NCBI RefSeq assembly: GCF_030315685.1
Contig: NZ_JASXSI010000026.1
Coordinates: 1-64,000 of the forward strand
DNA from: Gordonia sp. ABSL11-1
Lineage (GTDB): Bacteria > Actinomycetota > Actinomycetes > Mycobacteriales > Mycobacteriaceae
Direction of reading: 5' to 3'
Length of the DNA: 64,000 nucleotides
The notes beneath the pieces were generated by a model. That model made no database searches. It saw nothing but the letters and a program-made list of their open reading frames with translations, and was not told the origin of the DNA. This document shows, one piece after another, positions 1 through 8,757 of this stretch. Numbering within the stretch: position 1 is the stretch's first letter; each line of letters starts with the position of its first letter. A program made the position numbers and the translations under genes.

Positions 1-21
1 AGAGCGGCCTCCGGGAAGCCC

Positions 22-663
22 TCAAAGGTCACGGCTCTCACCCAGTTCGAGGACGTCGAGTGGTGTCCCGGTCAGCGAGTCGGCGCCCAGGAACATGCCG
101 GTCGATGCCTTCCCGGTGTCACTGAGCATCACGTCATGGATGGCGATGCTCCGGTCGGGTGCGAGTGCGCGCACGTAGTCGATCGCCTGTTCGGTCGAGA
201 TCCACGGACCGCTGACCGGCAGCAGGAGCGTCTCGACCGGGCGGCCGGGGTTCAGGTACGCATCGCCGGGGTGGAAGACGGTTCCGTCGATGAGGAATCC
301 GACGTTGTCGACCAGTGGGATTTCCGGATGGATGACGGCATGGTCGGCGACGAAGGTCTCGACGGCGAACCCGGCGATGTCGAACGATCGGCCGCTCGCC
401 ACCGCGTGGACCCTGTCGGCAACGTCGGACAATGCGCCTGCGATCGAGGCGGGCCCGTACAGGTGAAGTCCGGCACGGTCTTTCATCGCACCGACGATCT
501 TCTCGGCATCGAAATGATCGAAGTGCTCGTGGGTGATCAGCACCGCATCTGCCGAGGCCAGCAACTCGGCGGCGTTCGGGGTGAACGTGCCCGGGTCGAT
601 CAGGAGTGTCGTGTCGCCTTTCGTCAGGGTGACGGTGGCGTGGGTGTGCTTGGTGAGACGCAT
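22..663 (-). CDS. MBL-fold metal-dependent hydrolase
   Basis: Metallo-beta-lactamase superfamily protein of 213 aa, closest in style to UlaG-like Zn-dependent hydrolases. The metal motif THEHFDH lies at residues 44-50, with further candidate metal ligands in ADHAVIH (about 110) and HPGDAY (about 131). There is no signal peptide, so it is probably cytosolic. The ATG is preceded by a good Shine-Dalgarno (GGAGGT), which fixes the start. Its substrate cannot be read from the sequence. It stands alone, followed on the same strand by nothing inside the window. The family call is secure; the specific reaction is unknown. Confidence 0.85.
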   Translation of the reverse strand: MRLTKHTHATVTLTKGDTTLLIDPGTFTPNAAELLASADAVLITHEHFDHFDAEKIVGAMKDRAGLHLYGPASIAGALSDVADRVHAVASGRSFDIAGFAVETFVADHAVIHPEIPLVDNVGFLIDGTVFHPGDAYLNPGRPVETLLLPVSGPWISTEQAIDYVRALAPDRSIAIHDVMLSDTGKASTGMFLGADSLTGTPLDVLELGESRDL

Positions 664-738
664 GAGACCTCCATGGGCACGCCGGGGATGATTCGATGAC
701 GTGTCGACTCTAGACCTCGCGGACGTCGACCCCGCGTC

Positions 739-943
739 TCACTTCTTCGTCAGCGACGACTCCTTGTGAGCGGCCTTCGCGCCGGTCTTCGACGATTCGA
801 CGATCCAGTAGGGGTCGTCTTTGCTCGCGTTGAATTTCTGACCGTCGAAGGTGAACTCCGACGTCCGTTTCTCGCGGGCATGCCCCTCGGTCGTGCCCTG
901 CGAGGTGTTCCACTGCACTGGTGTCGCCCGTGGTGATCGCCAT
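739..943 (-). pseudogene. DUF2945 / Tudor-like small protein, frameshifted
   Basis: The C-terminal frame encodes a typical small DUF2945 (hypervirulence-associated TUDOR-domain) protein, with QWNTSQG, FTFDGQKF and HKESSLTK blocks. The ATG at 943, with a purine-rich ribosome site upstream, gives MAITTGDT and then leaves frame. Removing a single base at 919 (an extra A on the coding strand between codons ACC and GTG) joins MAITTGDT to VQWNTSQG and restores an intact protein of about 67 aa. So this is either a very recent one-base lesion or a sequencing error. Nothing suggests a programmed frameshift (no slippery run). Confidence 0.7.
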
Positions 944-1146
944 GTTCCGCCCCTCCGCGTGGGGTTTTCGTGTGGTTGTGCCGTGACGAGTGTTCCCCCG
1001 CGCGATGCACTGAAACACATCACCGGAACACGGTGGTGAAGCACCCCACCGGAACACAGCGTCGAGACGCCGAAAATCCGACTCTGTACCGTTGGGAGGG
1101 ACCAGAGATCGCATGAACCGCGCACGACCTGAGCGAGAGGACATGC

Positions 1147-2400
1147 ATGACAACACCCACCAAGTCGGCCACGAAGTCGCCAAAAGACCTGGACAAGGGC
1201 TATGTGGCCCTGCTCGGTTGGAGTCTCGGGGCCATCGAGGCCCTCGACCGATTCGACCGACGATACGTCGTGGTCGCACCCGAATGGGCTGAGGAATACT
1301 GCTCGGAACACGACATCCCATACCTGCCGTGGAACTTCGAACGTCTGAACGATCGATCCCTGGAGATCGCCGAGACCTTGCAGGACAGAGGCGTCGACGT
1401 CGCGATCCCGCTGTTCGAGGAGACTGTCGAGTGGGCCGGCGCGATCAACTCGGTGCTGATGAACAAGCCGCGGCTGTTCGGTCAGGCGATGTTGTTGCGG
1501 GACAAGGCGCTGATGAAACGTCGGGCGCAGCTGGGCGGGATCCGGGTGGGCATCTTCGAGGAGGCACACGATCGTGAAGACGTGATCCGCTTCCTGCGAC
1601 GCGTCAACCAGACCCTGTTGAAGCTCGACGGCGACCCCAATGACCCGATCCACCTGAAGGCCTTCGACAAGGCGGGCTGTCTCGGGCACCGCGTCATCCG
1701 GACGCCAGACGAGGTGGACTCGATCCCCGACGAAGAGTTCCCGGTCCTGATGGAATCTCATCTGGACGGTTGGGAGTTCGCAGTCGAAGCGTGGATTCAC
1801 AACGGGAAGATCAAGTTCCTCAACATCTCCGAGTACGTCACTCTCGGCTACTCGGTGTTCGTCCCCGCCACACCGGAACTCGAGAAGTACCGACCGCAGA
1901 TCACCGCGCAGATCGAGAAGTTGATCAAGACCTTCGACATCGACTTCGGCTTCGTTCATCCGGAGTACTTCGTCACCAACGACGGCGAGATGTATTTCGG
2001 GGAAGTGGCATACCGCCCGCCGGGCTTCAAGGTGTTCGAATTGCTCGAGCGCGCATACGGATTCAATGCGTATCAGGCCCTCGTCCTCGCCTTCGACCCG
2101 AAGACCACCGAGGAGGAGATCGACGCCTTCTTCCCGCGCGAGGTCGTCGACGCGGCCGGTGTCGCCGGTTGCTTCGGCGTCTATCCGCGCCGACGGGTGG
2201 TGTCGCACCTCGAGATCCCCGAGGCGACCGCCGACGACGACTACTACGAAACCCACGATCTCGCACCGCCCGTCGAGGAGACGGTCACCAAGCGCACGGC
2301 CTTCGGGACTCACTGGGGTCTGCTGTACTTCTTCGGTGAGGATCCCTACCGGATGCGGGACCTGTTGAAAGAGCAGGAAGAGCTTGACTTCTACGTATGA
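1147..2400 (+). CDS. ATP-grasp domain protein
   Basis: A 417-aa soluble protein with the layout of an ATP-grasp ligase. The N-terminal part resembles a pre-ATP-grasp Rossmann domain (LLGWSLGAIEAL near residue 22). The middle carries a lysine-bearing nucleotide-binding block and VLMESHLDGWEFAVEAW (about 200-216), the usual acidic strand of the fold. GEMYFGEVAYRPPG (about 280-293) sits where the metal-binding acidic residue is expected. ATP-grasp enzymes join a carboxylate to an amine or thiol through an acyl-phosphate; the substrate here is unknown. The stop overlaps the next start (ATGA), so it is translationally coupled to the papain-like gene. An AGAGGA ribosome site precedes the ATG. Confidence 0.75.
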   Translation: MTTPTKSATKSPKDLDKGYVALLGWSLGAIEALDRFDRRYVVVAPEWAEEYCSEHDIPYLPWNFERLNDRSLEIAETLQDRGVDVAIPLFEETVEWAGAINSVLMNKPRLFGQAMLLRDKALMKRRAQLGGIRVGIFEEAHDREDVIRFLRRVNQTLLKLDGDPNDPIHLKAFDKAGCLGHRVIRTPDEVDSIPDEEFPVLMESHLDGWEFAVEAWIHNGKIKFLNISEYVTLGYSVFVPATPELEKYRPQITAQIEKLIKTFDIDFGFVHPEYFVTNDGEMYFGEVAYRPPGFKVFELLERAYGFNAYQALVLAFDPKTTEEEIDAFFPREVVDAAGVAGCFGVYPRRRVVSHLEIPEATADDDYYETHDLAPPVEETVTKRTAFGTHWGLLYFFGEDPYRMRDLLKEQEELDFYV

Positions 2401-4457
2401 GCGCCGCCGGGGACATCGTCGAACCCGAGACGGTCGACGACCAGGACAGCGAGGTGCTCGTGTCGTCGTCGGCCGACGCCGATAAGGCTCTTGCCTCACG
2501 GCTGGATCAACTCGACCATGCCGTCGCCGCGATGCGGGATGCGCCCGACTACGCGAAGTCCGGCAAGGTGCGCCGGGTGCTGGACTCGCTGCGTCGTGTG
2601 TTGTCGCGTGACGGAGGCTGCGCCGAGATCTGCCGTCGCGCTGCCGAACTCGATGCGGCCGGTGTGTTCGCGGGTACGGACTGGGACCAGCCCGACATCC
2701 TGATCCCGGCGCTCGCCGGGGGAAGTCTGCGCAGCGAACACGTTGACACCGTGGTCCTCGAGGTGACCAGCGAACTCCGGATCCTGGCCATCGCGATCGG
2801 TGATCACGCTCGTCCCGACATGTCCGCGGACGATGCGCGACGGTTCCTGTCGCAGATCCTGGCCATGAACCTCGAGTTGCTGCTGAGTGCGCCCTCGGAA
2901 GCCGAGCGGGTGCAGCAGGGGAAGACGTCCACGCTGAGCCGCACGGTGTTCGCCTACATCGTCGAGCAGATCGGACTCGGTGACGTGCTCGATCAACTCG
3001 TCGACGAGATCTGGCGCATCCTGCGGCAACGGCCCATCCAGGTCGATCATGTGAAGGCGATGATCACGCGGATCGCCGTCTATCGCAACGAATCCGACGT
3101 CGACCTCGGCACCTCGGCACAGGGCCTCGACCGGCTCACCACCGCCCTGTTCGGGCCGACGGAGGCGTGTCGCGACGACCCCGGTGTCGACCTCTACCTG
3201 TCGAGGCTGGCCGCAATGGATGCCGAGGGGCTGGAGTTCGAGGCGCGCGGACTCGCCCGTGCCATGCACGACACCGGGCTGGTGTCCGCCTATCACGCCA
3301 CGCTCATCGGGTACCTGGTCGACGAGAACGTGCACCTGCTACCGGAGGCACTCGGAGTGTCGGAGGTGGGCCGCACCTGTCTGCTGCGGTATCCCGATCT
3401 GGTGCACGAGTTGATCCTTCGCACCGTGCATCCGCACAGCGCGCAGTGCGTGTACGGACTGTCGCTGCTGCTCGACCGCGGAACCCTTTACCAGCCGCCG
3501 GTCGTGCCGTCCTTGTGGCGCCAATTGTCGCTGAAACTCTCGCCCACGGTTCGCGAGCGGCTGCACTCTGCTTTCGGACCGGCGGTCGAACCCGAGGCAC
3601 TCCTACTCGGTGGTCTGCTCTCGATGCTGGGCCAGCCGCTGGGGGTCGGTCAGGGCGACAACCCCACCTGTCAGTCGGCGCGCGCGTTGTCGATGTGGGC
3701 ATACAACGATCCCGATTACCTGACGCAGGTGGTGGCGTGGGCGGCGCGCGACGACGAGGTGATCGCCCACTTCGAGGGACAGCCGATCTCGTCGGTGAAG
3801 AGCGTCGGAGGGGTGGCGAACGCCGATCCCATCGATCTCGATCCGGTGTCCCTCCTGGTGGTGCCCCACCTGGATCGCATCTACGCCGAGATGGTCCGCC
3901 GCTGCGCTGACCGACCGGGCGATCCGCACCGGTGGGTGAACCCGGAGTTCCACGGTTGGTGGTCGGCGCGTGGCTTCCGCATCAACGTCGATGTCGAGAC
4001 GGGCGATCTCATCGATCTCGACGACTTCATCCGGCAGTTCTATGCCGCGTACCACCCAGACCACAACGGGCACCAGCCATTGATCCATCCGCAGCCGGCC
4101 GGTGTCGCCGTCACCGACAGCGCCGCTCGCTATGTCGGCTGGCACGCGATCACCATCCTCAGGGTCGCGCCGGACACGAACGGCGACATCCGCGTCTACT
4201 TCTTCAACCCGAACAACGACAGCGGCCAGGACTGGGGCGACTCGGTGGTCGTCGGCACCGCGGGCAACGGGGAACGTCCGGGCGAGGGTTCACTCCCGTT
4301 CGAGCAGTTCGCCTCGCGGCTCTACATCTTCCATGCCGATCCGCTGGAGGACGGGGCCGTCGACGGTGTGCCCGCCGATGCCGTCCAGCGTGTCGTCGGC
4401 TACATCGAACGCAGCTGGGGCGTCGGGCGCATGGGCGAGCAGCCGGTCGGGGAGTGA
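2397..4457 (+). CDS. Large protein with putative papain-like Cys-His-Asn site
   Basis: A 686-aa soluble protein that I do not recognise by name. Residues 1-400 are helical and carry no motif I can place. The C-terminal third has the order of a papain-like or transglutaminase-like hydrolase: a cysteine at the start of a helix (NPTCQSARALSMW, Cys425), a histidine at the head of a strand (GWHAITIL, His583), and an asparagine on the next strand (FFNPNN, Asn604). This assignment is by motif spacing only. The gene overlaps the ATP-grasp stop by 4 nt and ends 1 nt before the DoxX-like gene, so the three form an operon. A ligase with a Cys hydrolase recalls amide-bond synthetase/amidase pairs, but that is inference. 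Confidence 0.6.
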   Translation: MSAAGDIVEPETVDDQDSEVLVSSSADADKALASRLDQLDHAVAAMRDAPDYAKSGKVRRVLDSLRRVLSRDGGCAEICRRAAELDAAGVFAGTDWDQPDILIPALAGGSLRSEHVDTVVLEVTSELRILAIAIGDHARPDMSADDARRFLSQILAMNLELLLSAPSEAERVQQGKTSTLSRTVFAYIVEQIGLGDVLDQLVDEIWRILRQRPIQVDHVKAMITRIAVYRNESDVDLGTSAQGLDRLTTALFGPTEACRDDPGVDLYLSRLAAMDAEGLEFEARGLARAMHDTGLVSAYHATLIGYLVDENVHLLPEALGVSEVGRTCLLRYPDLVHELILRTVHPHSAQCVYGLSLLLDRGTLYQPPVVPSLWRQLSLKLSPTVRERLHSAFGPAVEPEALLLGGLLSMLGQPLGVGQGDNPTCQSARALSMWAYNDPDYLTQVVAWAARDDEVIAHFEGQPISSVKSVGGVANADPIDLDPVSLLVVPHLDRIYAEMVRRCADRPGDPHRWVNPEFHGWWSARGFRINVDVETGDLIDLDDFIRQFYAAYHPDHNGHQPLIHPQPAGVAVTDSAARYVGWHAITILRVAPDTNGDIRVYFFNPNNDSGQDWGDSVVVGTAGNGERPGEGSLPFEQFASRLYIFHADPLEDGAVDGVPADAVQRVVGYIERSWGVGRMGEQPVGE

Positions 4458-4458
4458 G

Positions 4459-4923
4459 ATGACAACGCTCCCGCGGCCCGACGACACCCGGCAGCCGCGG
4501 GGCCGAGTGATCGCACGCATCCTGCTCGGCATCGTGTTGATTGTGGCCGGTATCGGCCACCTCACCGCACAGCGCGCCGAGTTCCAGGCCCAGGTGCCCG
4601 ACTGGGTGCCACTGGACAAGGACTTCGTGGTGCTCGTCTCCGGGGTCGTCGAGATCGCGCTCGGTCTGGCACTCATCGCGCTACCTCGATATCGGGCGAT
4701 CGTGTCGCTGGTGGTCGCGGTGTTCTTCGTCGCGGTGTTCCCCGGCAACGTCCATCAGTACGTCGCACACATCGACGCCTTCGGCCTGGACACCGACACC
4801 CAGCGGCTGATCCGGTTGTTCTTCCAGCCGGTGTTGGTGGTCTGGGCCTTGTTCGCCGGTTTTCTGGGATGGTGGCCGCGGAGGTCGGAGCGCGGACGGG
4901 TCGACGCCACCGCCTCGGACTAG
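4459..4923 (+). CDS. DoxX-like integral membrane protein
   Basis: A 154-aa membrane protein with four predicted hydrophobic segments (about residues 15-32, 57-75, 79-96 and 123-142) and the length typical of DoxX/DoxD-like proteins. The start ATG lies 1 nt after the stop of the papain-like gene and is served by GGGAG within that gene's end, so it is the third gene of the operon. DoxX-like proteins are linked to redox or thiol homeostasis in some actinobacteria; a role here is not shown. The C-terminus is polar and basic. Family call by hydropathy and size, moderately secure. Confidence 0.7.
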   Translation: MTTLPRPDDTRQPRGRVIARILLGIVLIVAGIGHLTAQRAEFQAQVPDWVPLDKDFVVLVSGVVEIALGLALIALPRYRAIVSLVVAVFFVAVFPGNVHQYVAHIDAFGLDTDTQRLIRLFFQPVLVVWALFAGFLGWWPRRSERGRVDATASD

Positions 4924-5033
4924 ACACCGCCAGTACCCCAGGCTGCTGTTCGGCTCGCTCGGCGGACCATCGGGCAACCTGACCACCTCGACTCGCACCC
5001 ACCGAACGCCCGGCCACCTCACGCATTCGCCGT

Positions 5034-5039
5034 TAGACT
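5034..5039 (+). promoter_or_regulatory. -10 box for the decayed permease
   Basis: TAGACT ends 6 nt before the GTG start at 5046, the spacing expected for a leaderless transcript beginning at the start codon. Confidence 0.45.
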
Positions 5040-5097
5040 CTGCGGGTGTCCGCTCTTCTGGGAATCACTCCCGACGAGTCGCTGCGCAAGGGACTCC

Positions 5098-5148
5098 AGA
5101 GCCGTCACATCTCCAGAGCCGTCACATCAGCAGAGCCGTCACATCAGC
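5098..5148 (+). repeat. Three tandem 17-bp repeats in the pseudogene
   Basis: The unit AGAGCCGTCACATCAGC occurs three times back to back (the first copy ends in TCC). As 17 is not a multiple of 3, the expansion itself shifts the permease frame. One copy restores the expected SRHIS-ML junction of the family. Confidence 0.9.
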
Positions 5149-5204
5149 ATGCTCGCGTTTGGGCGGCGCCATCGACACCGGACTCTTCGTGGCGTCCGGT
5201 GCGA

Positions 5205-5258
5205 CCATCGCCGACGCCGGCCCGGGCGGCGCCATCGCCGACGCCGGCCCGGGCGGCG
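5205..5258 (+). repeat. 27-bp tandem duplication in the pseudogene
   Basis: A 27-bp segment starting CCATCGCCGACGCC is present twice with a 27-bp offset, duplicating nine residues (IADAGPGGA) in the first transmembrane region of the permease. It is in frame, unlike the neighbouring 17-bp expansion. Confidence 0.85.
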
Positions 5259-6630
5259 CCATCACCGCGTACCTGCCTCATGGGTGCCATGGTGTTCTTC
5301 CTCATACAGAGTCTGGGCGAGATGTCGGCGTACATCCCGTGCAGCAATCCGTTCGAGGAGTATGGAAAGCGGTTCGTCAGCAAGTCTTTCGGGTTCGCTG
5401 CCGGGTGGAACTACTGGCTCAACTGGTCGATTACCCTCGCTGCCGAGCTGGTCGCCGCCGGGCTGATCATGAAGTACTGGCTGCCCGACGTGCCGTCGTG
5501 CATCTGGTCGGTGGTGTTCCTCGGCGGTCTGCTCGCCCTCAACCTGTTCGCGGTCAAGGCATTCGGGGAGGCCGAGTTCTGGTTCGCCACCACCAAGGTC
5601 ATCGCGGTGGTCTTCCTGGGCGTGGGTGTGCTCCTGGTGCTGGGCGTCGTCGGCGACATGCCCTCGCCGGGATTCAACAACTGGACCGTCGGCGACGCCC
5701 AGTTCGTCGACTGGCCGGTCGGCATGCTGTCGTTCTCCTGATCGCCGGTTTCGCCTTCCAGGGCACCGAGATGATCGCGGTCGCCGCAGGGGAGGCCGAC
5801 GAGCCGAAGACCGCCATTCCCCGCGCGGTCCGCACCGTGTTCGTGCAGATCTGCTGTTCTACGTGAGAACGCTGACGATCATCGCCTTCCTGATCCCGTA
5901 CACGGATCCGAACCTGTTGAACGCCTCCGAGCAGAACATCGCGATCGCACCGTTCAGTCTCGTGTTCTCCCGGGCCGGTATCACGGTCGCGGCATCGATG
6001 ATGAACGCCGTCATCCTGATCGCGATCCTGCCGGCGGGCAACGCGAGTCCGTTCGCCGCCACCCGCGCGCTGTACGTCCTGTCCGTGGAACGCAGTGCAC
6101 CGCGCATCTTCTCGTGGGTCACGCGGTCGGGCGTGCTGGTGATGGCGGTGGCCGCCACTGCAGCCATCGGCGCACTCTGCTTCTCGGCCAGCAAGGTGGG
6201 CGATGGCCGTGCGTACGTATGGTTGGTCACCGCGTCGTCGGTCGCCGGATTCATCACCTGGATCGGAATCGCCTGGGCACACCACCGTTTCCGTCGGGCG
6301 TGGAATCTGCAGGGCCGTGATCTGGACGTCGCGCCCTACAAGGCGTGGCTGTATCCTGCCGGTCCGATCATCGCGCTGTTGATGTGCGTGGCCGTCATTG
6401 CCAGAACCTCAGCGCGATCCGGGGCGGCAGCGCCGCGAATCTGAAGCTGGGCTGACGGCTACGCGCCCTGATCGTGTTCCTGGGCCTGTGGTGGGGACAC
6501 AAACTGATCACCCGCGAGCCGACGGTGGACCTGCTCGCCGCCGATCTGTCACCCACGTCGGCGGCGTCTGCGCACCGCGATCCCGATCCCGAACCGATCC
6601 ACTGATCACGACAGCCCGCGCCGACAGAGA

Positions 6631-6668
6631 GGTTGCCATATGGTCCGGCCTGCGGACCATACGGCAAC
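6631..6668. terminator. Long hairpin between permease remnant and VOC gene
   Basis: A near-perfect inverted repeat, GGTTGCC-x-TATGGTCCG, loop GCCTG, CGGACCATA-x-GGCAACC. The stem is about 17 bp with one mismatched position, and there is no T-tract. It lies between the convergent permease remnant and the VOC gene, so a bidirectional terminator is the simplest reading. Confidence 0.55.
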
Positions 6669-6699
6669 CCTGGGCGCGGTGTCGGTCTGACCGCAGCGC

Positions 6700-7131
6700 T
6701 CAGCCCTCGGCGGCGCCCTGCACCGGCTCGGCTCCGGCTGCTGCCGCGGGATCCATCCACATGATCTGCCACGAGTGGCCGTCGAGGTCGCTGTAGCTGC
6801 GCCCGTACATGAACCCATGATTCTCGGTGTCGCCCGCCGTGGCACCGGCCGCGACGGCGCGGTCCACGAGTGCGTCGACGCCGTCTCGACTCTCGGCATC
6901 GAGGCAGACGATGCACTCCTTCGTGGTGGTCGCATCCGCGGTCGAGGCCGGGTGAAACGTGTCGAAGTAGTCGCGCTGCAGCAGCATTGCGATCATGTTC
7001 TCGCCGAGGACGAGCGAGATGGTTTTGTCGTCGGAGAACACCTCGTTGAAGGTGTAGCCGAGGTCGGTGAAGAACGCACGTGAGCGGGCGACGTCGGCCA
7101 CGGGCAGGTTGACGTAGATCATGGTGTGCAT
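6700..7131 (-). CDS. VOC superfamily (glyoxalase/bleomycin-resistance fold) protein
   Basis: A 143-aa protein of the vicinal-oxygen-chelate fold. It opens with MIYVNLPVADVARSRAFFTDLGY, the hallmark first beta-alpha-beta unit, and ends with GFMYGRSYSDLDGHSWQIMW, the usual terminal strand with the conserved DxDGHxW signature. It is probably a single-module VOC domain acting as a homodimer. The ATG at 7131 is chosen over an in-frame start at 7227 because AGGAGG lies just upstream and the family begins at this methionine. Substrate unknown; such proteins are often loosely annotated as PhnB or glyoxalase-like. Confidence 0.85.
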   Translation of the reverse strand: MHTMIYVNLPVADVARSRAFFTDLGYTFNEVFSDDKTISLVLGENMIAMLLQRDYFDTFHPASTADATTTKECIVCLDAESRDGVDALVDRAVAAGATAGDTENHGFMYGRSYSDLDGHSWQIMWMDPAAAAGAEPVQGAAEG

Positions 7132-7227
7132 CGGGTGCCTCCTCTGTGCGGCGTGCCCGTTCTCGGGCGCTGTCGGATACAGAGACATCGCCCGACGCCG
7201 AAACTCATCGCCGCGCGCGGAGCGCAC

Positions 7228-8517
7228 TCACCGCCGCAACTGCGACGGCGCTGCGAATTCCGCCGGACGTTCGGATTGCCAGGCGTGCCAACGTTCCCAA
7301 TTGGCCACCGACCGCGCCTGGAGTCGCGTGTCGACGCCGGGAACGATGCGACGCACGACCTCGCCGATCAATCGTGCCGGCACCTGAGCGAGCAGCAGTC
7401 CGACGCCGACCCATCCGCCGGGGAGATCGAAGCGTCGTCGGTTCTGCGGCAGCATGAATAGCCGGGCATAACCGGATTGGGTCTGCAGGTGATACCAGGC
7501 GCGCAGTCGGTCACGACGACCTGCGTCAGGGCGCGGCGCGAAACCCGGAACGAACGATTCGACGAGTTCGGCTCCGGCAGAGCCGGAATCGTGCGAGCGC
7601 GTGGCGTCGAACAGATAGAGCAGACGAAGCCCGTCGGAGATGGTACGCGGATAGATGTCGTCGACGCGGACACCGAGCAGGTATCCGAGGTACCGGTTGA
7701 ACACCAGCGATGACTCGAGTTCGGCCTTCGACGTGATGTACCCCAGTCCGTACAGGCCCATCGCCGGTCCGACGCTGCCGCCGAGCAATGTCAGCATCAT
7801 CTCGCTCTGGCTGATCGGCAGACCCCACCGTTCGTCATCCCACTCGTCATGACGACGAACCCCGGCACGGACGGACACGTGCATCACGCGAACCCGCATG
7901 GTGATGGCGCGGGCGAGACTGCCCGGACGGAGGATCGCACCGGGTCGCGAGACCTCGATCCACCAACGACTCGTCTCGAGATAGCGATTCAGCGCACGCT
8001 CGCCGGCGTAACCTCCGGCCAGCGAAAGCGGCACTGCCAGAGATCCTTCGGTGTAGGTGTCCATCGTGCCCGCGTTGCCGACACCACCGAGTGCGTAAGC
8101 CCATCGTCGCCACACCGCGGCCCCGGCCGCGATCTGCTCCGGCTCGGCCCAGTCGGGCAGCGAGTCGAACTCGACGAACAGATCGCGCATCGAGGGCGGT
8201 GCGTCGTCGACGGCATCGATTCCCTTGTCGAGCGCGCGGTCGAGCAGTTCGCGGGCGGCCTCTGGGCCGAGCTCGCCGCGGTAGGTCTCGGCGACAAACC
8301 GTTCGGCCGTCGGATCACCCGCGCTGAGTAGCTCGCCGTACCGCTGGGACGTGCGGTCGTCGGGGAGCAGGTCGACTCCGGTGACCTTCAGCACGCGATC
8401 ACGCAGTCGTGCGTGGGCGGTGTCGCCGAGTGGCCATCGGTAGGCGGTCGGCAAGGAGTATGTGGAGTGGGCCGCCGTTGTACTGGTGTTTGAGATGATC
8501 TTCTGATTTCGTCTCAC
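7228..8517 (-). CDS. Oxygenase MpaB-family protein (DUF2236)
   Basis: A protein of about 429 aa matching the MpaB/DUF2236 pattern. It has an N-terminal region ending in a helical bundle, RWAYALGGVGNAGTMDTYTEGSLAVPL, then RVRVMHVSVRAGV (the MpaB-type helix whose His is a proposed haem or metal ligand) and the polar segment DDERWGLPISQSEMMLTL. Several hydrophobic stretches suggest membrane association. MpaB from mycophenolic-acid synthesis cleaves a prenyl chain oxidatively; most bacterial members have no known substrate. The GTG at 8517 was chosen because coding above it overlaps the frameshifted HEAGH gene in another frame. The exact start is uncertain. Confidence 0.75.
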   Translation of the reverse strand: MRRNQKIISNTSTTAAHSTYSLPTAYRWPLGDTAHARLRDRVLKVTGVDLLPDDRTSQRYGELLSAGDPTAERFVAETYRGELGPEAARELLDRALDKGIDAVDDAPPSMRDLFVEFDSLPDWAEPEQIAAGAAVWRRWAYALGGVGNAGTMDTYTEGSLAVPLSLAGGYAGERALNRYLETSRWWIEVSRPGAILRPGSLARAITMRVRVMHVSVRAGVRRHDEWDDERWGLPISQSEMMLTLLGGSVGPAMGLYGLGYITSKAELESSLVFNRYLGYLLGVRVDDIYPRTISDGLRLLYLFDATRSHDSGSAGAELVESFVPGFAPRPDAGRRDRLRAWYHLQTQSGYARLFMLPQNRRRFDLPGGWVGVGLLLAQVPARLIGEVVRRIVPGVDTRLQARSVANWERWHAWQSERPAEFAAPSQLRR

Positions 8518-8536
8518 GGCCCCACCGTAGCGGATC

Positions 8537-8757
8537 TCATCGGGTGAGATCGAGCTCGGCAGCGGTGCCGGCGTAGACGGGGACCGGCGGGGCACCGCCG
8601 GGGTGGTGGCCGAACTCGCAGGTACCGGCGTGCTCGGGGTCGCCGTCGAGCAGACCAACGCGCTCGATCTCGCGCCCGTGGATGAATCCGGCCACCGCGT
8701 GCCCGGCCTCGTGAAACTGCGACCGCGAGCTGTGCCCTGTCGACGGTGGGTGGTCAT
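8537..8757 (-). pseudogene. Small HEAGH-type zinc peptidase, frameshifted at N-terminus
   Basis: The main frame encodes QFHEAGHAVAGFIHG, the zinc site of M41 (FtsH-type) peptidases, then a short tail rich in Gly and Pro. There is no ATPase domain, so this is one of the stand-alone small HEAGH proteins seen in actinobacterial mobile DNA. The only well-placed start is the ATG at 8757. It has an AGGAG site and overlaps the stop of the upstream gene, but it is in another frame and would need a one-base shift before HEAGH. I read this as one gene broken near its start. Alternatively, translation begins farther upstream at 8869 in frame, without a good ribosome site. Confidence 0.6.

Larger units (their letters stand above)
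5046..6605 (+). pseudogene. Amino-acid permease (APC family), multiply frameshifted
   Basis: Pieces of one APC-superfamily permease, LysP/GABA-permease-like, lie in order but in different frames. They include LGGAIDTGLFVASG-type TM1, a long intact piece with LMGAMVFFLIQSLGEM and GWNYWLNW (5278-5738), FAFQGTEMIAVAAGE, then LIPYTDPNLL to the C-terminus, which ends with PEPIH and a stop at 6605. Lesions I can place: a 17-bp unit present three times (+34 nt), an extra T near 5159, one extra base near 5277, a missing base near 5728, a missing base near 5850, a missing base near 6400, and a stop at 6451. So many independent hits argue for real decay rather than sequencing error. The intact protein would have been about 500 aa. 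Confidence 0.9.

Noticed and set aside
739..943. Programmed ribosomal frameshift in the DUF2945 gene
   Set aside because: No slippery sequence or downstream structure at base 919.
739..2499. Long open frame on the minus strand under the ATP-grasp gene (586 codons)
   Set aside because: It covers the plus-strand ATP-grasp gene with overlapping signals and only its last part (739-943) matches a real family. The rest is a high-GC shadow frame.
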